64,000 nt of DNA. Origin: Chrysomallon squamiferum. Its lineage: Eukaryota > Mollusca > Gastropoda > Neomphalida > Peltospiridae. The translations under genes and the position numbers were made by a program. Of this stretch, positions 1-11,584 are shown piece by piece. Every line of letters starts with the position of its first letter. Position 1 is the stretch's first letter. Location of the stretch: positions 10,492,292 through 10,556,291 of the forward strand of contig CM022674.1 of the NCBI GenBank assembly GCA_012295275.1. The letters run 5' to 3'. A model generated the notes under the pieces. That model had not been told where the DNA came from and searched no databases. It saw only the letters and a program-made list of their open reading frames with translations.

Positions 1-5
1 CGCAG

Positions 6-572
6 TTGCCCAAGTGCGGCCACTGTCAGAAATGGGGGCACATCACAAACCAGTGCTCCCACAGAAACAACCAGAAACATTTAACATGCAGTTTCTGTGG
101 TGGAAATCACCACAGAAACTCAGGCCAATGCCGGTCTCTGGCAAAATGCGCAAATTGCCAGGGACCACACGAATCGCACTACAAGATGTGCCCAGCAAAG
201 ATGCAAGCAAACAACAAATTCGAACACAACAGAAGAGACAACAAAATTATACAAAACGTCAACAAGAAATGCCAGAAAATAGAAGAAAAAACCAAAACCA
301 TCATAGAAACAAAAATTAAACAACAGAACGACAAACCAAAAGACAATCTCGACAAGGAGGTCAGGATTGCAGAAATACACAAAATCATTGTCTGCCTCCT
401 GATTGAGCTTCAGAACATCAGGACCAACAAAGGAAACACGAATGATGAAGCCAATTTGGAGCAGACAGTAGCCCACATAATTGAAGACAGCTTGGGCTTC
501 AAAATCGACACGCAGGACAAAAGACTAAAATTACACACAGACAGGAGAAATCCTACAAGCACAAAACAGTGA
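6..572 (+). CDS. LINE ORF1, gag-like nucleic-acid-binding protein with three CCHC zinc knuckles (5' end uncertain)
   Basis: The frame contains three zinc knuckles near its start: CGHCQKWGHITNQC (about residues 4-17), CSFCGGNHHRNSGQC (28-42) and CANCQGPHESHYKMC (48-62), each with Cys-Cys-His-Cys spacing. After them comes a Lys/Asn/Gln-rich, probably disordered stretch and a short helical C-terminus. ORF1 proteins of this type bind element RNA and act as chaperones in the ribonucleoprotein. The first Met is at base 6 but the true start may lie upstream of the window, since an RRM-like or leader part commonly precedes the knuckles. It ends at TGA 570-572, inside the ORF2 frame, which is open from 485 onward. 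Confidence 0.85.
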   Translation: MPKCGHCQKWGHITNQCSHRNNQKHLTCSFCGGNHHRNSGQCRSLAKCANCQGPHESHYKMCPAKMQANNKFEHNRRDNKIIQNVNKKCQKIEEKTKTIIETKIKQQNDKPKDNLDKEVRIAEIHKIIVCLLIELQNIRTNKGNTNDEANLEQTVAHIIEDSLGFKIDTQDKRLKLHTDRRNPTSTKQ

Positions 573-3500
573 ACAAAAACAAAACAAAAACAAACAGTAA
601 CAACCATTTACAAACTCTTCACGACAAGCACGCCAAGAACACAGGTCTCTCCGTCCTTCAATGGAACGCCAAAGGCCTTCACTCAACAGGCCACGGAGAC
701 GAACTACTACACTTCCTGGCCTCCACTACAAACACACCGGACATAATATGCATTCAAGAAACATGGCTGGGACATCACAACAAAAACAACAAAACAACAA
801 AAACCTTTACGATCCCCGGGTACCAAAGTCATTACGTCAACAGATACAACAGCACCCGGGGAGGCATCATGACTCTCGTCAAACAAGACGTTCCACACAC
901 CAAGCTGAACGAAGCCAAAGTTCACGCCAACATCGAAATACTCAGCATCACAATACACAACAACAATCAAAACATCGACATCATTAACATATACAGCCCA
1001 CCCACTCCCGCACTACACACCATTCAAACCCAAGATTTAAATAAAATAATCACAACAAACAACAAGGTCATTATAGTGGGCGATTTCAACTGTCACAACA
1101 CCCTATGGGGTGGCTCGACAGACGACAGCCCTGGAATCGTCCTCGAAGATTTCCTGGAACAAAACCAGCTGGTCTGTTTGAACGACGGAACATTCACATA
1201 CACTAGCGACATCAATGGTGGCCAAACCGCCATTGATGTAACATTCACAAGCAAGGACATCGCAGCACTCTCCGAATGGCAAGTGCTCGATGAGCTAAAC
1301 AGCGACCACCACCCGATACGCACCAACTACAACAGCAAGAACACCTTCTCGGACAGATCCATCTTCACACCGAAATGGAACTTCAACAAAGCAGACTGGG
1401 AAGGCTTCTACACAGCATGCAGAAACATCAAATCGCAGAACTCCAACGACATCGACGCCTACTGCGCATCACTCACCAACACGATACACGCCACTGCAAT
1501 CAGATACATACCCAAAACCAGAAAATGCACCGGCAAAATATCCACTCCCTGGTGGACGGAACGCATAGAAAACAAATGCAAGGAGAGAAACAAATACAGA
1601 AGACAATATAAAAAAGACAGAAATCATTCTACGCACGAAAAATACACAATATCAAAAAAAGAAGTTTCCAACCTAATACTCACAGCGAAACAAGAACACT
1701 GGGAACTTTTTTGCAACAACATCAACCACAAAACATCAGTCAAAGACATGTGGGCCAAAGTAAAAAACATTCAAGGAAAAAAAACCCACAGAATTAACAC
1801 TCTCGGCAAAAGCAACATCGCATTCACTGACAAGCAAAAAGCGGACCTACTCAGCCAAACCTTCGCCAAGTCCAGCAGCAATTCGAACTTCCCACTGAAG
1901 TTCGCAAAGAAACAACTGGACAACCAAGCAATCGGCGAACAGTCCGCAGACACAGAAAACAGAACATATAATCAACTATTTAACATCAGTGAATTAAAAT
2001 ATGCACTCAAAAACAAGAAAAGTACAGCCACGGGGCCAGATAAAATAAGTTAAACAATATTACAACATCTACCAGACGAAACCCTACTGGTTATACTCGA
2101 ACTTTACAACACAATATGGACAACCGGCAAGATTCCAACAAACTGGAAACACGCCGAATGTTTCAGCTTGCCCAAACCACACAAAGATCACTCACTACCC
2201 AACAGCTACAGGCCGATCACGCTGACGTCACATATGTGTAAAACTTTCGAAACAATGATTAACACACGCCTAAACCAGCATTTAAACGACAACAATTTAA
2301 TCAGCAAATTTCAAAGCGGCTTCAGGAAGAAACACAGCACTAACGACCAGATCACACGCCTGCATACATCAATTAATCAATCTTTTCGAAAATCAAAAAA
2401 AGTTATAGCAGTATTTTTAGACATAGAAAAAGCATTCGACATGGTATGGAGGGAAGGACTGTTAATTAAATTAATAAATAACAACATTAAAGGCAACATG
2501 TTCAACTTCATCAAAGACTTTATCAACAACAGATCCATAGCAGTCAAAGTAAACGGTCACACCTCAGAGAAAACGACAATCGAAAACGGCATCCCCCACA
2601 CTCGCCCACACTCTTCAACATCTACATCAACGACATCGTCACAGCACTCGACCGACAAGACAACGACAGAAATCCGCCAAAGGAGCCGATAAACACAGCA
2701 CTCTTTGCAGACGACTGCGCCTTTTGGCGGGCAGGAAGATCGACCGCAGCAATACAGAAACAAATACAAAAAGACTTAAACAACATAAACGATTGGGCGT
2801 TGAAATGGGGCATAAAGATTTCTCTCTCGAAAACGACGTGCCTCCTTTTCAACAAGAAATCAGACAACAGTAAGATCACTCTCAACATCGACAACAACTT
2901 CATAACACAAACAAAGACATTCAAATTTCTAGGTGTGACATTCGACAGTCAACTCAACTTCCGATGCCACATATATAACATAATTGCCTCCTGCAAAAAA
3001 ACAATCAATCTTCTCAAGTTAATTTCTGGAACCAGTTGGGGAGCAAACGAGTCAACGCTGATTTTGATACACAAAGCATGTATTCTCTCCAAGCTCGACT
3101 ACGGAGCCACGGCTTACTCGAATGCTCCCAAACTTTATTTTTAAAAAACTAGATATAATCCAATCAAGTGCCCTCAGGGTGATCGGCCACCTGCCAAACT
3201 CAACACCATCCGACAGCCTCCTGTCGGAATACAGCATCCAACCATTAAAATACAGAAGAAAACTGCAGCTACTAAAATACAACCTGAAAATACACACACT
3301 CAACACAGACCACCCGGTCAAGGATCTGGTCCCCGACGAACAAAGGATAGGACAACTCTTCAAATCGCATAGTCTACTACTATCGAATTTCCCGACAACA
3401 GCTAGCGAAATCGAAAGGGAAACAGGAATAGGTGAAATGCCACTGCCGGCATACCACAAAGAAAGAAAACCAACAATCAACACACCTTTCCTGATCAAAA

Positions 3501-4454
3501 GAGAAACTGACAAAACAGAGATCCAACCATTCAAAAAAATCATTTTTTTTGGCAGCAGCAAACGACCACTACAAACAACACACGCACATCTACACTGACG
3601 GATCCAAAAACCCAGACAACGGGAGAGTAGGATTCGCCTTCATAGCTCAAAATCACACAAACAAACCCACATGCATACAATTCGGCCGTATCAGAAATCA
3701 CCTTTCGGTATACACGGCCGAGTTGGTAGCCATCATCAGAGCCATGCTGTGGGTAAAACGCAACAACAACAAACACACAGTCATTTTCTCGGACAGTCTA
3801 AGTTCCGTGATCTCAATACAATCCGGAAGTTCAAGCAGACCAGACCTGCTCAGCAAAATACAACAACTACACGAAGAAATACAACACAACAATAAAGAAG
3901 TAACCATCGAGTGGCTCCCAGCACACGTCGGCATCCTCGGCAACGAACTTGCCGACCATTACGCCAAAGAGTCACTCACCATTAAAGACGAAGACATCTG
4001 CACAGACATACATTACGGAATAAACGAAATAGTCTCCATCGCTGCCAAACATTACGACAAACAATGGCAGAACGAATGGAACAACACGAAAAACAAATGG
4101 CACTTAAACATCAAACCACTCGCCAAAACACCCAAAATCACACTCGCCAACAAACTACACAACAACAACCTCACCAAAGTCAGAATTGGTTACTCAAACA
4201 ACTTAAACGCAATTCTATACAAACATAATATCATCACATCACCCAACTGCAGTTGCGGACTCTCAGAAACCATGAAACACTACTTGTTTCACTGTCCAAA
4301 CTTTGCCAAGGAAAGACAAGCACTACGCAATACATTGGAGGAACTAAAAATCGAGTTCACGCTCCAACACATCCTGGCACCAAACGTGAAAGACAGAGAG
4401 TTAGTCCTCGCTGCAGTAACAAATTACATTCTCAAAACAAAACACAAACTATAA
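485..4454 (+). pseudogene. LINE ORF2: endonuclease, reverse transcriptase and RNase H, disrupted
   Basis: In order: an endonuclease/exonuclease/phosphatase domain (about 620-1340; IICIQETWL, VGDFNCHNTLWGG, DELNSDHHPI), a reverse transcriptase (about 2000-3200; AVFLDIEKAFDMVW and catalytic LFADDCAFW near 2701), an RNase H (about 3585-3960; IYTDGSKNP, TAELVAI, FSDSLSSV, WLPAHVGILGNELADHYA) and a C-terminal Cys/His knuckle (CSCGLSETMKHYLFHC). Lesions: in-frame TAA at 2051-2053; a short deletion near 2590-2601 that removes the conserved PQGSVLSP turn and shifts frame; one extra T in the T5 run at 3138-3142; one extra T in the T8 run at 3543-3550. No ATG precedes the endonuclease in this frame; the first in-frame initiator-like codon after the overlap is GTG 569. 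Confidence 0.92.
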
Positions 4455-4678
4455 CCTTTTTTTTTTTTTTTTTTTTTTTTTCACACGAAAACCAACAACA
4501 ATTATATAAATGTATTGACCTGCGGATTGATTGGTTGAACAGCTGATGGATCTACGGATGGATCGGCTGATTGACGGATCAATTTAAATGGCCAATTAAA
4601 TTAATAATTAAAAAAATGATAAACATACTACACGAACCCACTTTCAGACATTACTAACCCGGTTATGGTGTCTTATTT

Positions 4679-4712
<34 letters not shown>

Positions 4713-4880
4713 CCATATTCTTTGTCCTAGCTTCACATCTTTTAAATTAAAATAAAATGTAAATATGTTAACTACATTTATGTTCTTATTTGTTTTTTAG
4801 TTGCAGGTTTTTTTAAAATAATATCTTTTAAAAACAATAAAAAGACCATTGGCAAAAAAAAAAAAAAAAAAAACAGGTTT
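4455..4880. repeat. AT-rich 3' flank of the LINE with long poly-T and poly-A tracts
   Basis: About 24 T start four bases after the ORF2 stop, a second T tract of about 32 lies at 4681-4712, and an A tract at about 4854-4873. The sequence between is AT-rich without a plausible coding frame. The tracts may mark 3' tails of one or more retrotransposed copies; which tail belongs to which element is not resolvable here. Confidence 0.5.
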
Positions 4881-5275
4881 GGACCACGTGGACCATAAGG
4901 AAGCAGCCAAAAAGGAACAACAACAGCAGCCAAAAAGAAACAACATCAGAAGCCAATAAGAAACAACGACAGCAGCCAAGAGCAGAACAACCAGGACAGC
5001 AAACAACACAGACCCGGTGATGGCTGAGAGATTGTGCCGGATATCACGGGGGCGAATTGCGGCTGCGATACATCCGTACCGACTCGTTACGATCCGATAT
5101 GCTGGACACTCCCTTGTGTCCTGCAATCGTGGCGAGAATCCATTCTTTTCCCTACCCAAAACTCTTTTCTGCGACGGACGCGCCCGCTGACCTGTCAGAA
5201 GGCGTGCCCGTCGCAGACGTGCTTCACAACAGCTTGCTCTGATTAGCACGTTAATTTTTTTCCATTCCATTCCAT
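4881..5275. other. GC-rich insert, possible 5' fragment of another retroelement
   Basis: This stretch is much more GC-rich than its flanks and starts with (ca)aacaacag-type repeats like those in the LINE. On the plus strand a short frame opens with ATG near 5021 (MAERLCRISRGR) and closes near the TGA around 5189; on the minus strand a longer frame runs through part of it. No domain is recognisable. Composition suggests a transferred or transposed segment rather than host coding sequence. Confidence 0.3.
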
Positions 5276-5925
5276 TCCAGTGTCCAGTTACAACGCATTT
5301 GGCTGTCCAGCACTAAACACTTCGGAACTCGGCTGATCTCACTTTCATTTTTATATTTAGACTGGACCCCATTACTCCCAGACTGCATTCCCCAAAGTAT
5401 TTATATAGCAAAATGCCCACGGTTAAAATCTCGATAAAGCTGGGATCGATCCTTATAATCTACCGCTATCAGGAGAAAGTTTCAAGTACCAGTAATAGTT
5501 CTCGTTTTTATATTATCATAAATTTATCTTTATCCAGAAAACGAATTAAAATAAAATAATTCAGCAACATTTGCTTACATAAATTTAAATTTAACAACTC
5601 TTTCCAAAGATAACAATTATATAACTAAATTTAACAAGGGTTATAAATTTACATTTAGCAATTGTTTCAAAATTAGTAGTTTATAAATCTATATGAAATA
5701 AATGCTAAAAGAAATAAACAGTTCAGATATTTTCTTTCTATTTTTTTTTTTTTTTTTTTAATGAAATTGTCTTAAGTATTTTGATTAAACAAAATATTCC
5801 TGTAAATTGGAATAGTGTTTCGTTTTTTATTTTTATTTCATTTCTCAAGTTAATAATTTAGGCTAGCACTATTGTATCGTTTCAACTAATAACCATGTTT
5901 TAATTTAAAAAAGACGACTGTAGAC
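5276..5925. other. AT-rich intergenic sequence
   Basis: No coding frame with protein-like composition and no RNA gene is visible. It contains a T tract at 5741-5759 and low-complexity AT. Confidence 0.6.
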
Positions 5926-6660
5926 TTTTCATTACAGTTTTAGTTCAAAACAGAAGTTGTTGGAATTTTCATGACAGTTTTAATTCAAATCCGAAGATAC
6001 TCTAATTTTCTTTACAGTTTTATTTCAAAACAGAAGATACTCGAATTTTCGACACAGCTTTAGGTCAAAACAGCATATGGTGGAATTTTCCTTACAGTTT
6101 TAGTTCTAACGTGAAGATGAACGAATGTCCATTATAATTTTAGTTCAGAAAAGGATATGGTGGAATTTTCAGTAGTTTGAATTCAAAACAGAAATAGGTC
6201 GAATTGTCATAACAGTTTTCGTTCAAAATTGAAGGTGGTCGAATTTTCTTTAGAGATTTAGTCCGAAACAGGAGATTGTGAAATTTTCATTACATTTTTA
6301 GTTCAAAACAGAAGACGGTCATTTTTGTAATTACAGATATAGCTTTAGTCAGAAGACAGACAAATGTTCCTAAACTATTTGTTCAAAACACAAGATGGTT
6401 GAATTTGTATTACTGTTTCAATTTATAACAGAAGATGTTCAAATTCTCAATCATGTTTTAGTTCAAAACCGATGATGGTCGAATTGTCATTACCGTTTCA
6501 ATTTATGACAGAAGATGTTCAAATTCTCAATCCTGTTTTAGTTCAAAACCGATGATGGTCGAATTGTCATTACAGTTTCAATTTATAACAGAAGATGTTC
6601 AAATTCTCAATCCTGATTTAGTTCAAAACAGAAGATGGACGAATTTTCATTACAGTTTTC
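5926..6660. repeat. 40-bp satellite, about 18 copies, homologous to the end of the fibrinogen-domain exon
   Basis: Units follow the consensus tagttcaaaacagaagatgg then tcgaattttcattacagttt, at about 40-bp spacing (starts near 5936, 5977, 6017, 6057 and so on to 6615). Read on the minus strand each unit spells approximately KTVMKIRPSSVLN followed by TAA, which is the C-terminus of the neighbouring fibrinogen-related exon (6618-6862). The array therefore arose by tandem amplification of coding sequence, with the true exon as its right-most unit. Exon-proximal copies alternate between two types (A-B-A-B from about 6415 to 6615), giving an 80-bp higher-order period. Distal copies are more diverged. 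Confidence 0.9.
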
Positions 6661-6862
6661 TTCAGTGAATAGTAATAGCCTCTCCATGGCGACCAGTTGA
6701 TTCCAACACCAAATAAATGATTGGTTCCATTGAGGTACAGACCGTTCAGATTGGCCGAATGACAGCTATTGTACCACCAACCTCCCTCATTATTGTCCTT
6801 TGTAGAGAATCTCATACCATTGTGACGAATGTTATCTGCTACAGTGTTGATCAGGGCATCGC
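6618..6862 (-). CDS. Terminal exon of a fibrinogen-related domain (FReD) protein
   Basis: A minus-strand exon preceded by a TAG acceptor (6863-6865) reads GDALINTVADNIRHNGMRFS, then STKDN, WWYNSCHSANLNGLYLNG, a SPWRGYYYSLK segment, MKIRP and a stop at 6618. These are hallmark residues of the C-terminal part of fibrinogen-like domains (ficolins, tenascins, molluscan FREPs), secreted lectin-like recognition proteins. Compared with the family, the segment between STKDN and GGWWYN is short: the usual acidic calcium-loop continuation and the NCA cysteine are missing, so the usual C-x-C disulfide partner of NSC is absent. No upstream FReD exons are recognised in the window. The stop codon end is duplicated in the adjacent satellite. 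Confidence 0.85.
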
Positions 6863-7059
6863 CTACAAGTAAACATTCTATAGAATCACATTCGTGTCAG
6901 TCAGTTTTTCAACATATAACAGCAGCAACAACGACTACGACTTTTCTCTAAACGTAATTCTTAATACCAGCTTAATGTTTCTGTGAGTAAACCGGATTTG
7001 TAATAAATATTCCTAAATAAGTATATTGTTGTATTTGCATATATAAGTATAGATACATA

Positions 7060-7343
7060 CTTACATATATCTATCTATCTATCTATATATATATATATAT
7101 ATTGTTTTATATATCTTTATAAATATTTTATTTTATTTTATCTGTAATAATGTTTTATCTACCTATAATAATATATTGTTCTGTCTATCTGTCTATATGT
7201 CCTCCCTCCCTCCCTCCCTGTGTTTATATGTGTGTTTACCTATGTCTATATTTGCATATTTTCCTGTCTGTCTCTTAATCTATCTTTCAATCTAACTACC
7301 TATCTGTATACAGAGAAGGCGAGAGAGAGAGACACACACACAC

Positions 7344-7414
<71 letters not shown>

Positions 7415-7415
7415 A
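7060..7415. repeat. Microsatellites: (TCTA)n, (TA)n and a long (GA)n
   Basis: ATCT/TA repeats at about 7068-7101 and an uninterrupted (GA)n of roughly 70 bp at about 7344-7413, with a CA/GA mixture before it. Open frames here are products of the repeat and not genes. Confidence 0.9.
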
Positions 7416-8670
7416 ATAATATTATTATTACAGATAGTACTTCATTCCTTATATTGCTATAAAACTGCTACTGCAACTCTACTATAATACTGTTTCAACT
7501 ATCACAATCACTTCTACTAGTGCTGCTACTTCTACTACATTTAATGTTACATCGTTCTTATAGATATAATCAAGATAAAGTACATAATATCGACGTTAGT
7601 AATGAAATATTAACAGAATATATATATACTTACTGGTATGTAGACAGACAGACAAACAGACAGATAGATATTTACCCTGCTGTATGTAGTAACTAGAAAT
7701 GCTACTCAGTACTGGCGCATTGCAGCCTCAAGTGACAACTTCTTTGTAAAGAAAACATTTGGCAGATGACTTTTCAAACCTAAACGTTTTGCATCTGGGT
7801 TCAAGGTCACACTGCGCGGCACACACCAATTTATTCCTAGCTTTGTTGTCAGATACCAAATACCTTTCAGAAAGTAGGATTCCCGTTAGATTGGCATTTG
7901 TTGTCGTGTTTTAACTCACGGAATCACTGTTTACGGAAACTGAAGCGTCTGTTATGATGTTGTCAAGTATTGATGTTGTTATCAGTAGAAATAAGGAAAA
8001 AAAACGATGCAGATATTTTGAACACCGTCATCTTGTCTCTCGTGACAAAGGTTCCCTTGTTACATTTAAAACTTCTTTTTTTCTAATATATGTATCTGGC
8101 GTACTTCTTCAGATAGCAGAAATAAAATATTGGAAATACAGATTAAAAATGTAACTGATTTTCTTATCAGTTTATTTAATTAATTGTTACGGTCCGTTTC
8201 AAAGGGTGATCGATTGTTTTAGAACTGGGTGCTTTGCTAAAGTAGAAAATGCTGGGCAATATTTCATAAGCAAATAAACAAAGATAGATTCTGAGTATCG
8301 CCCATTCTGAATTACATTTGGTTGAACAAAACCAGGTTGTGTGTAGCAGACTATATCTATCAGCTAACATAAACTAGTATGCTCAGCTCCTCAATACCTG
8401 ACATACTTTTCCTATCTGCTGGTTGTCAGTTTCGACTTCCCCGTCCATCATACTTGTTTTATGTCCACATCGATTCCAGGAATTACAGAAATACACAATT
8501 CATGCTTGACCTGCTACAGTTCTTTATGAATTCTTTGTCGATCAGAGCGGTTGAGAGAACATAATATATTGTTTACTCGTATGAAATAATATCATAATTT
8601 AAAAAAAAAAATCAATTTTTAGTTCTATCTAAAACGTTAAAACTGGATTTGGTAAAGGACGTCATTGTTT
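7416..8670. other. Intergenic sequence with a possible degraded tRNA-derived SINE near 7700-7960
   Basis: No protein-like frame is seen. Around 7800-7830 the text gggttcaaggtcacactgcg resembles a tRNA B box plus the following part of cephalopod-type SINEs, and ggaaactgaag at about 7936 resembles a more 3' SINE landmark, but spacing is too long and an A box is not clear. Treat the SINE call as weak. Confidence 0.25.
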
Positions 8671-9145
8671 GCACCGTGATATAGGGTTAGGGTTAGAATT
8701 TGAGTTAGGATTGTTTAAATTTTATTATAAATATTATGATAAACTGCAAAATAATTTGAGTGTCACGATTGGAAGTAGCGTTAGGGTAAGATTTAAAGTT
8801 GGGAACCTCGGTAGGATTAGGTTCAGAAGTTGAGCTAGGGATGGGGTTAGGTTTAATGTTAGGTTTAGGGTTAGGGTGTGGATTAGTGTTAGTGTTAGGG
8901 TTAGTGTTAGGGTAAGGGTTTGGATTAGTGTTAGGGATAGGTTTGGGTTAGGGTTAGGTTTGGGTTAGGGTTAGGGTTAGCGTTAAAGCTAGGGTTATTT
9001 AAATTTTATTGTGAGTGTTATGATAAAGTGCAATGTAATTTGAGGTTACGATTGTAAGTGACGTTAGAATAAGAATTAACATGGCGGACTTGGGTAGGAT
9101 TAGGTTTAGAAGTTTATCTAGGGTTAGGCTTAGGGTTATTTAAAT
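8671..9145. repeat. Degenerate TTAGGG-like interstitial telomeric array inside a roughly 285-bp duplication
   Basis: Interrupted runs of ttaggg, ttagggttag and variants (ttagtg, gttagga, gttaaa) fill about 8683-8995 and recur at 8820-8835 and 9120-9140. Two flanking blocks of about 125 bp are homologous: 8714-8836 and 8997-9122 share tttaaattttatt, atgataaa, gtgcaa, cacgattg/tacgattg, gacgttag and taggattaggtt. So the telomere-like core sits between copies of a longer unit. Confidence 0.8.
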
Positions 9146-9627
9146 TTTGTTATGAGAAAGAAAAAGTAAGCTATATCTGAAAGAAAGAGATAATTGAGCT
9201 ACAAAGATGTTGTTTCAGTATTTTGAACTGATCTATTTAATATACTTTTCTGACATAATTAACGTGCCATGTGTATTTTTGAACTGTTCACTCATTTCCT
9301 ATATGGTATCATCTCGAAACAACCAAACAAACAAACACAGAAACAAATAGATAAATAATTAAATAAATCTAACAAATGATGTACAATTATTTCATCTTCG
9401 TGTGCAAGCGCAAATGCCATGACCGGAAGTTAGGACTCGTTTGCCATGATTTGGAACCTTACCCTCCGGAAGAATGCGTTGCAATAACAGATAATAGTCG
9501 TCAAGAACAAAACAAAGCAGAAACTTGTAACAGATCAGGTGAACTGTTCTTCTGATTTATTATGCTGACTGATCTCACCAGACGATAAAATCACGGTAAG
9601 AAAAATCTGCCCTGTTACACGCATATC

Positions 9628-10050
<423 letters not shown>

Positions 10051-10887
10051 TTAAGAAAGAATGGGCAAAAAAAAAAAAAACGAACACCACAAACTCCTTA
10101 GCTATCAGTATCGCTACGGTATATCGCTACAGTATATCGCTATAGTATATTGCTAAAGGAGATATAAATACTCTCGTGTTAGGTTGATATGGGAGAATAG
10201 GTTTTAAGTCCATGTAACGATAAACAATATAATCGTGACATATTCAGTTTTCTGCAACGTTTAATAAGTAAGACTACAATTCTATGCTTATGGTAAGTAC
10301 CCGTATGTACTTCTGTATTTAATCTCTGAACTACGTCAGATGTTCTCTGTCCTTACAAATATCACTAGCAGCAGAAGAACAAATCGTAAAAAATATTTAG
10401 ATATCCAGTAAAATGTCTACTAATATGGCCATGATCGAAATTGCAACATTACATAAATTTACAACATAGCTTTCGTTGGTTAATATTTACTTACTTACTT
10501 ATTTAATTATTTAATTATTTGTTAGTTTCTAACTTTGTTTCTTTGTTTGTTTATTACATTATTGTTATTGTTCTTATCTTTTTTCCTTTCTCCTTTTTTT
10601 GACCAAGTGGCAAAATTATTTTATACTTATTATTTTTTAAATACCGATTATCTATTTCATATTTATAATACTATTTTCATGGATTTAAACATGTACAAGA
10701 AAGAGGTAGAATGCTTGGCAGCTAGAATTTTACAAATAGTACACAAACTTACCAAAGTTTTGATAATTCAGTATTAAATGTATTTTAAAAAATAGAAAAA
10801 CTGTGAATGTTATATTTAATGATGAAAATACCACAGCTGGTGAAGATTTAAGAGAAATCACTGATTCACTGTTATATTTTATTTCAG
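10051..10887. other. AT-rich region upstream of the WWE-PARP gene
   Basis: No confident exon. Short open stretches at 10535-10777 are low-complexity. A promoter or the first PARP exons may lie here, but I see no recognisable signal. The first supportable exon starts at 10888 after a TTTATTTCAG acceptor. Confidence 0.5.
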
Positions 10888-11263
10888 AAGTATATCTCAC
10901 TTTGATAAATTTGATGATAATGACGTCTTCGAAACGAGTGGGTGGTATTACCAAGATGATCTTCCAGAACAGGAACAATTTGACAGGAAAATCACAGCAG
11001 ATACAATACAAGATTTAGAAGAGAAACCACTTAATTTGAAAGTTAAACTAGATCTAAAACAGGTAGCAAGGTAAAAACAACTTGATGTCAAAATGAAAAG
11101 AGTTCCGTCTCAAAAACAGCAGAAACAGCTTGATGGGAAGAGGAAAGCTTATCCAGTACAAGATGCACAGAAGAAAAAACTTGGCGTGAAAATTACAGCA
11201 GATCGAGCACGAATTTCACAATCTGTTATTCACAAGAACAATTACATGTAAAAGTGAAAGCAA

Positions 11264-11560
11264 ATCCACATCTTATTTCACAGCAGAAACAACTTGACGT
11301 CCAAGTCAAAGCAGATACAGTACAAGTTTCACAGCAGAAACAACTTGATGTAAAAGTGAAAGCAGATCCAGTACAAGTTTCACAGCAGAAACAACTTGAT
11401 GTCAAAGTGAAAGCAGACCCAGTACAAGTTTCACAGCAGAATCAACTTGACGTCAAAGTGAAAGCAGACCCAGTACAAGTTTCACAGCAGAATCAACTTG
11501 ACGTCAAAGTGAAAGCAGATACAGTACAAGTTTCACAGAAGAAACAACTTGATGTGAATG
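11264..11560 (+). repeat. 54-bp coding minisatellite (18-residue units) at the PARP N-terminus
   Basis: About five to six units read VSQQKQLDVKVKADPVQ with small changes (Q/N, P/T, K/Q). Diverged units extend upstream to about 11070 (KQLDVKMK, KKLGVKITAD), and it is in these older units that the stop and the frameshift lie. The charged, Gln/Lys/Asp-rich repeat precedes the first WWE domain and is probably disordered. Confidence 0.85.
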
Positions 11561-11584
11561 ACAGCCTTGAAATAGTGAATTACA

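Larger units (their letters stand above)
1..4454 (+). mobile_element. Non-LTR retrotransposon (LINE) with gag-like ORF1 and EN-RT-RNase H ORF2, 5' end cut by the window
   Basis: Two overlapping plus-strand frames give the classic layout of an RNase H-bearing LINE: zinc-knuckle ORF1, then apurinic-type endonuclease, reverse transcriptase and RNase H. RNase H places it near the I/R1/LOA/Ingi group; the clade is an inference from domain order only. The sequence is rich in AAC/ACA codons, unlike the AT-rich surroundings, which fits an inserted element. The copy is dead: ORF2 has a stop, a deletion in an RT core motif and two one-base insertions. A run of about 24 T follows the stop directly. I could not identify a target-site duplication because the left end lies outside the window. 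Confidence 0.93.

Noticed and set aside
4797-5270. A 157-codon minus-strand frame
   Set aside because: It spans the poly-A tract and the GC-rich islet and has no coherent protein features.
7700-7960. Cephalopod-type SINE
   Set aside because: Only two short similarities with wrong spacing; not enough to name the element or the host class.
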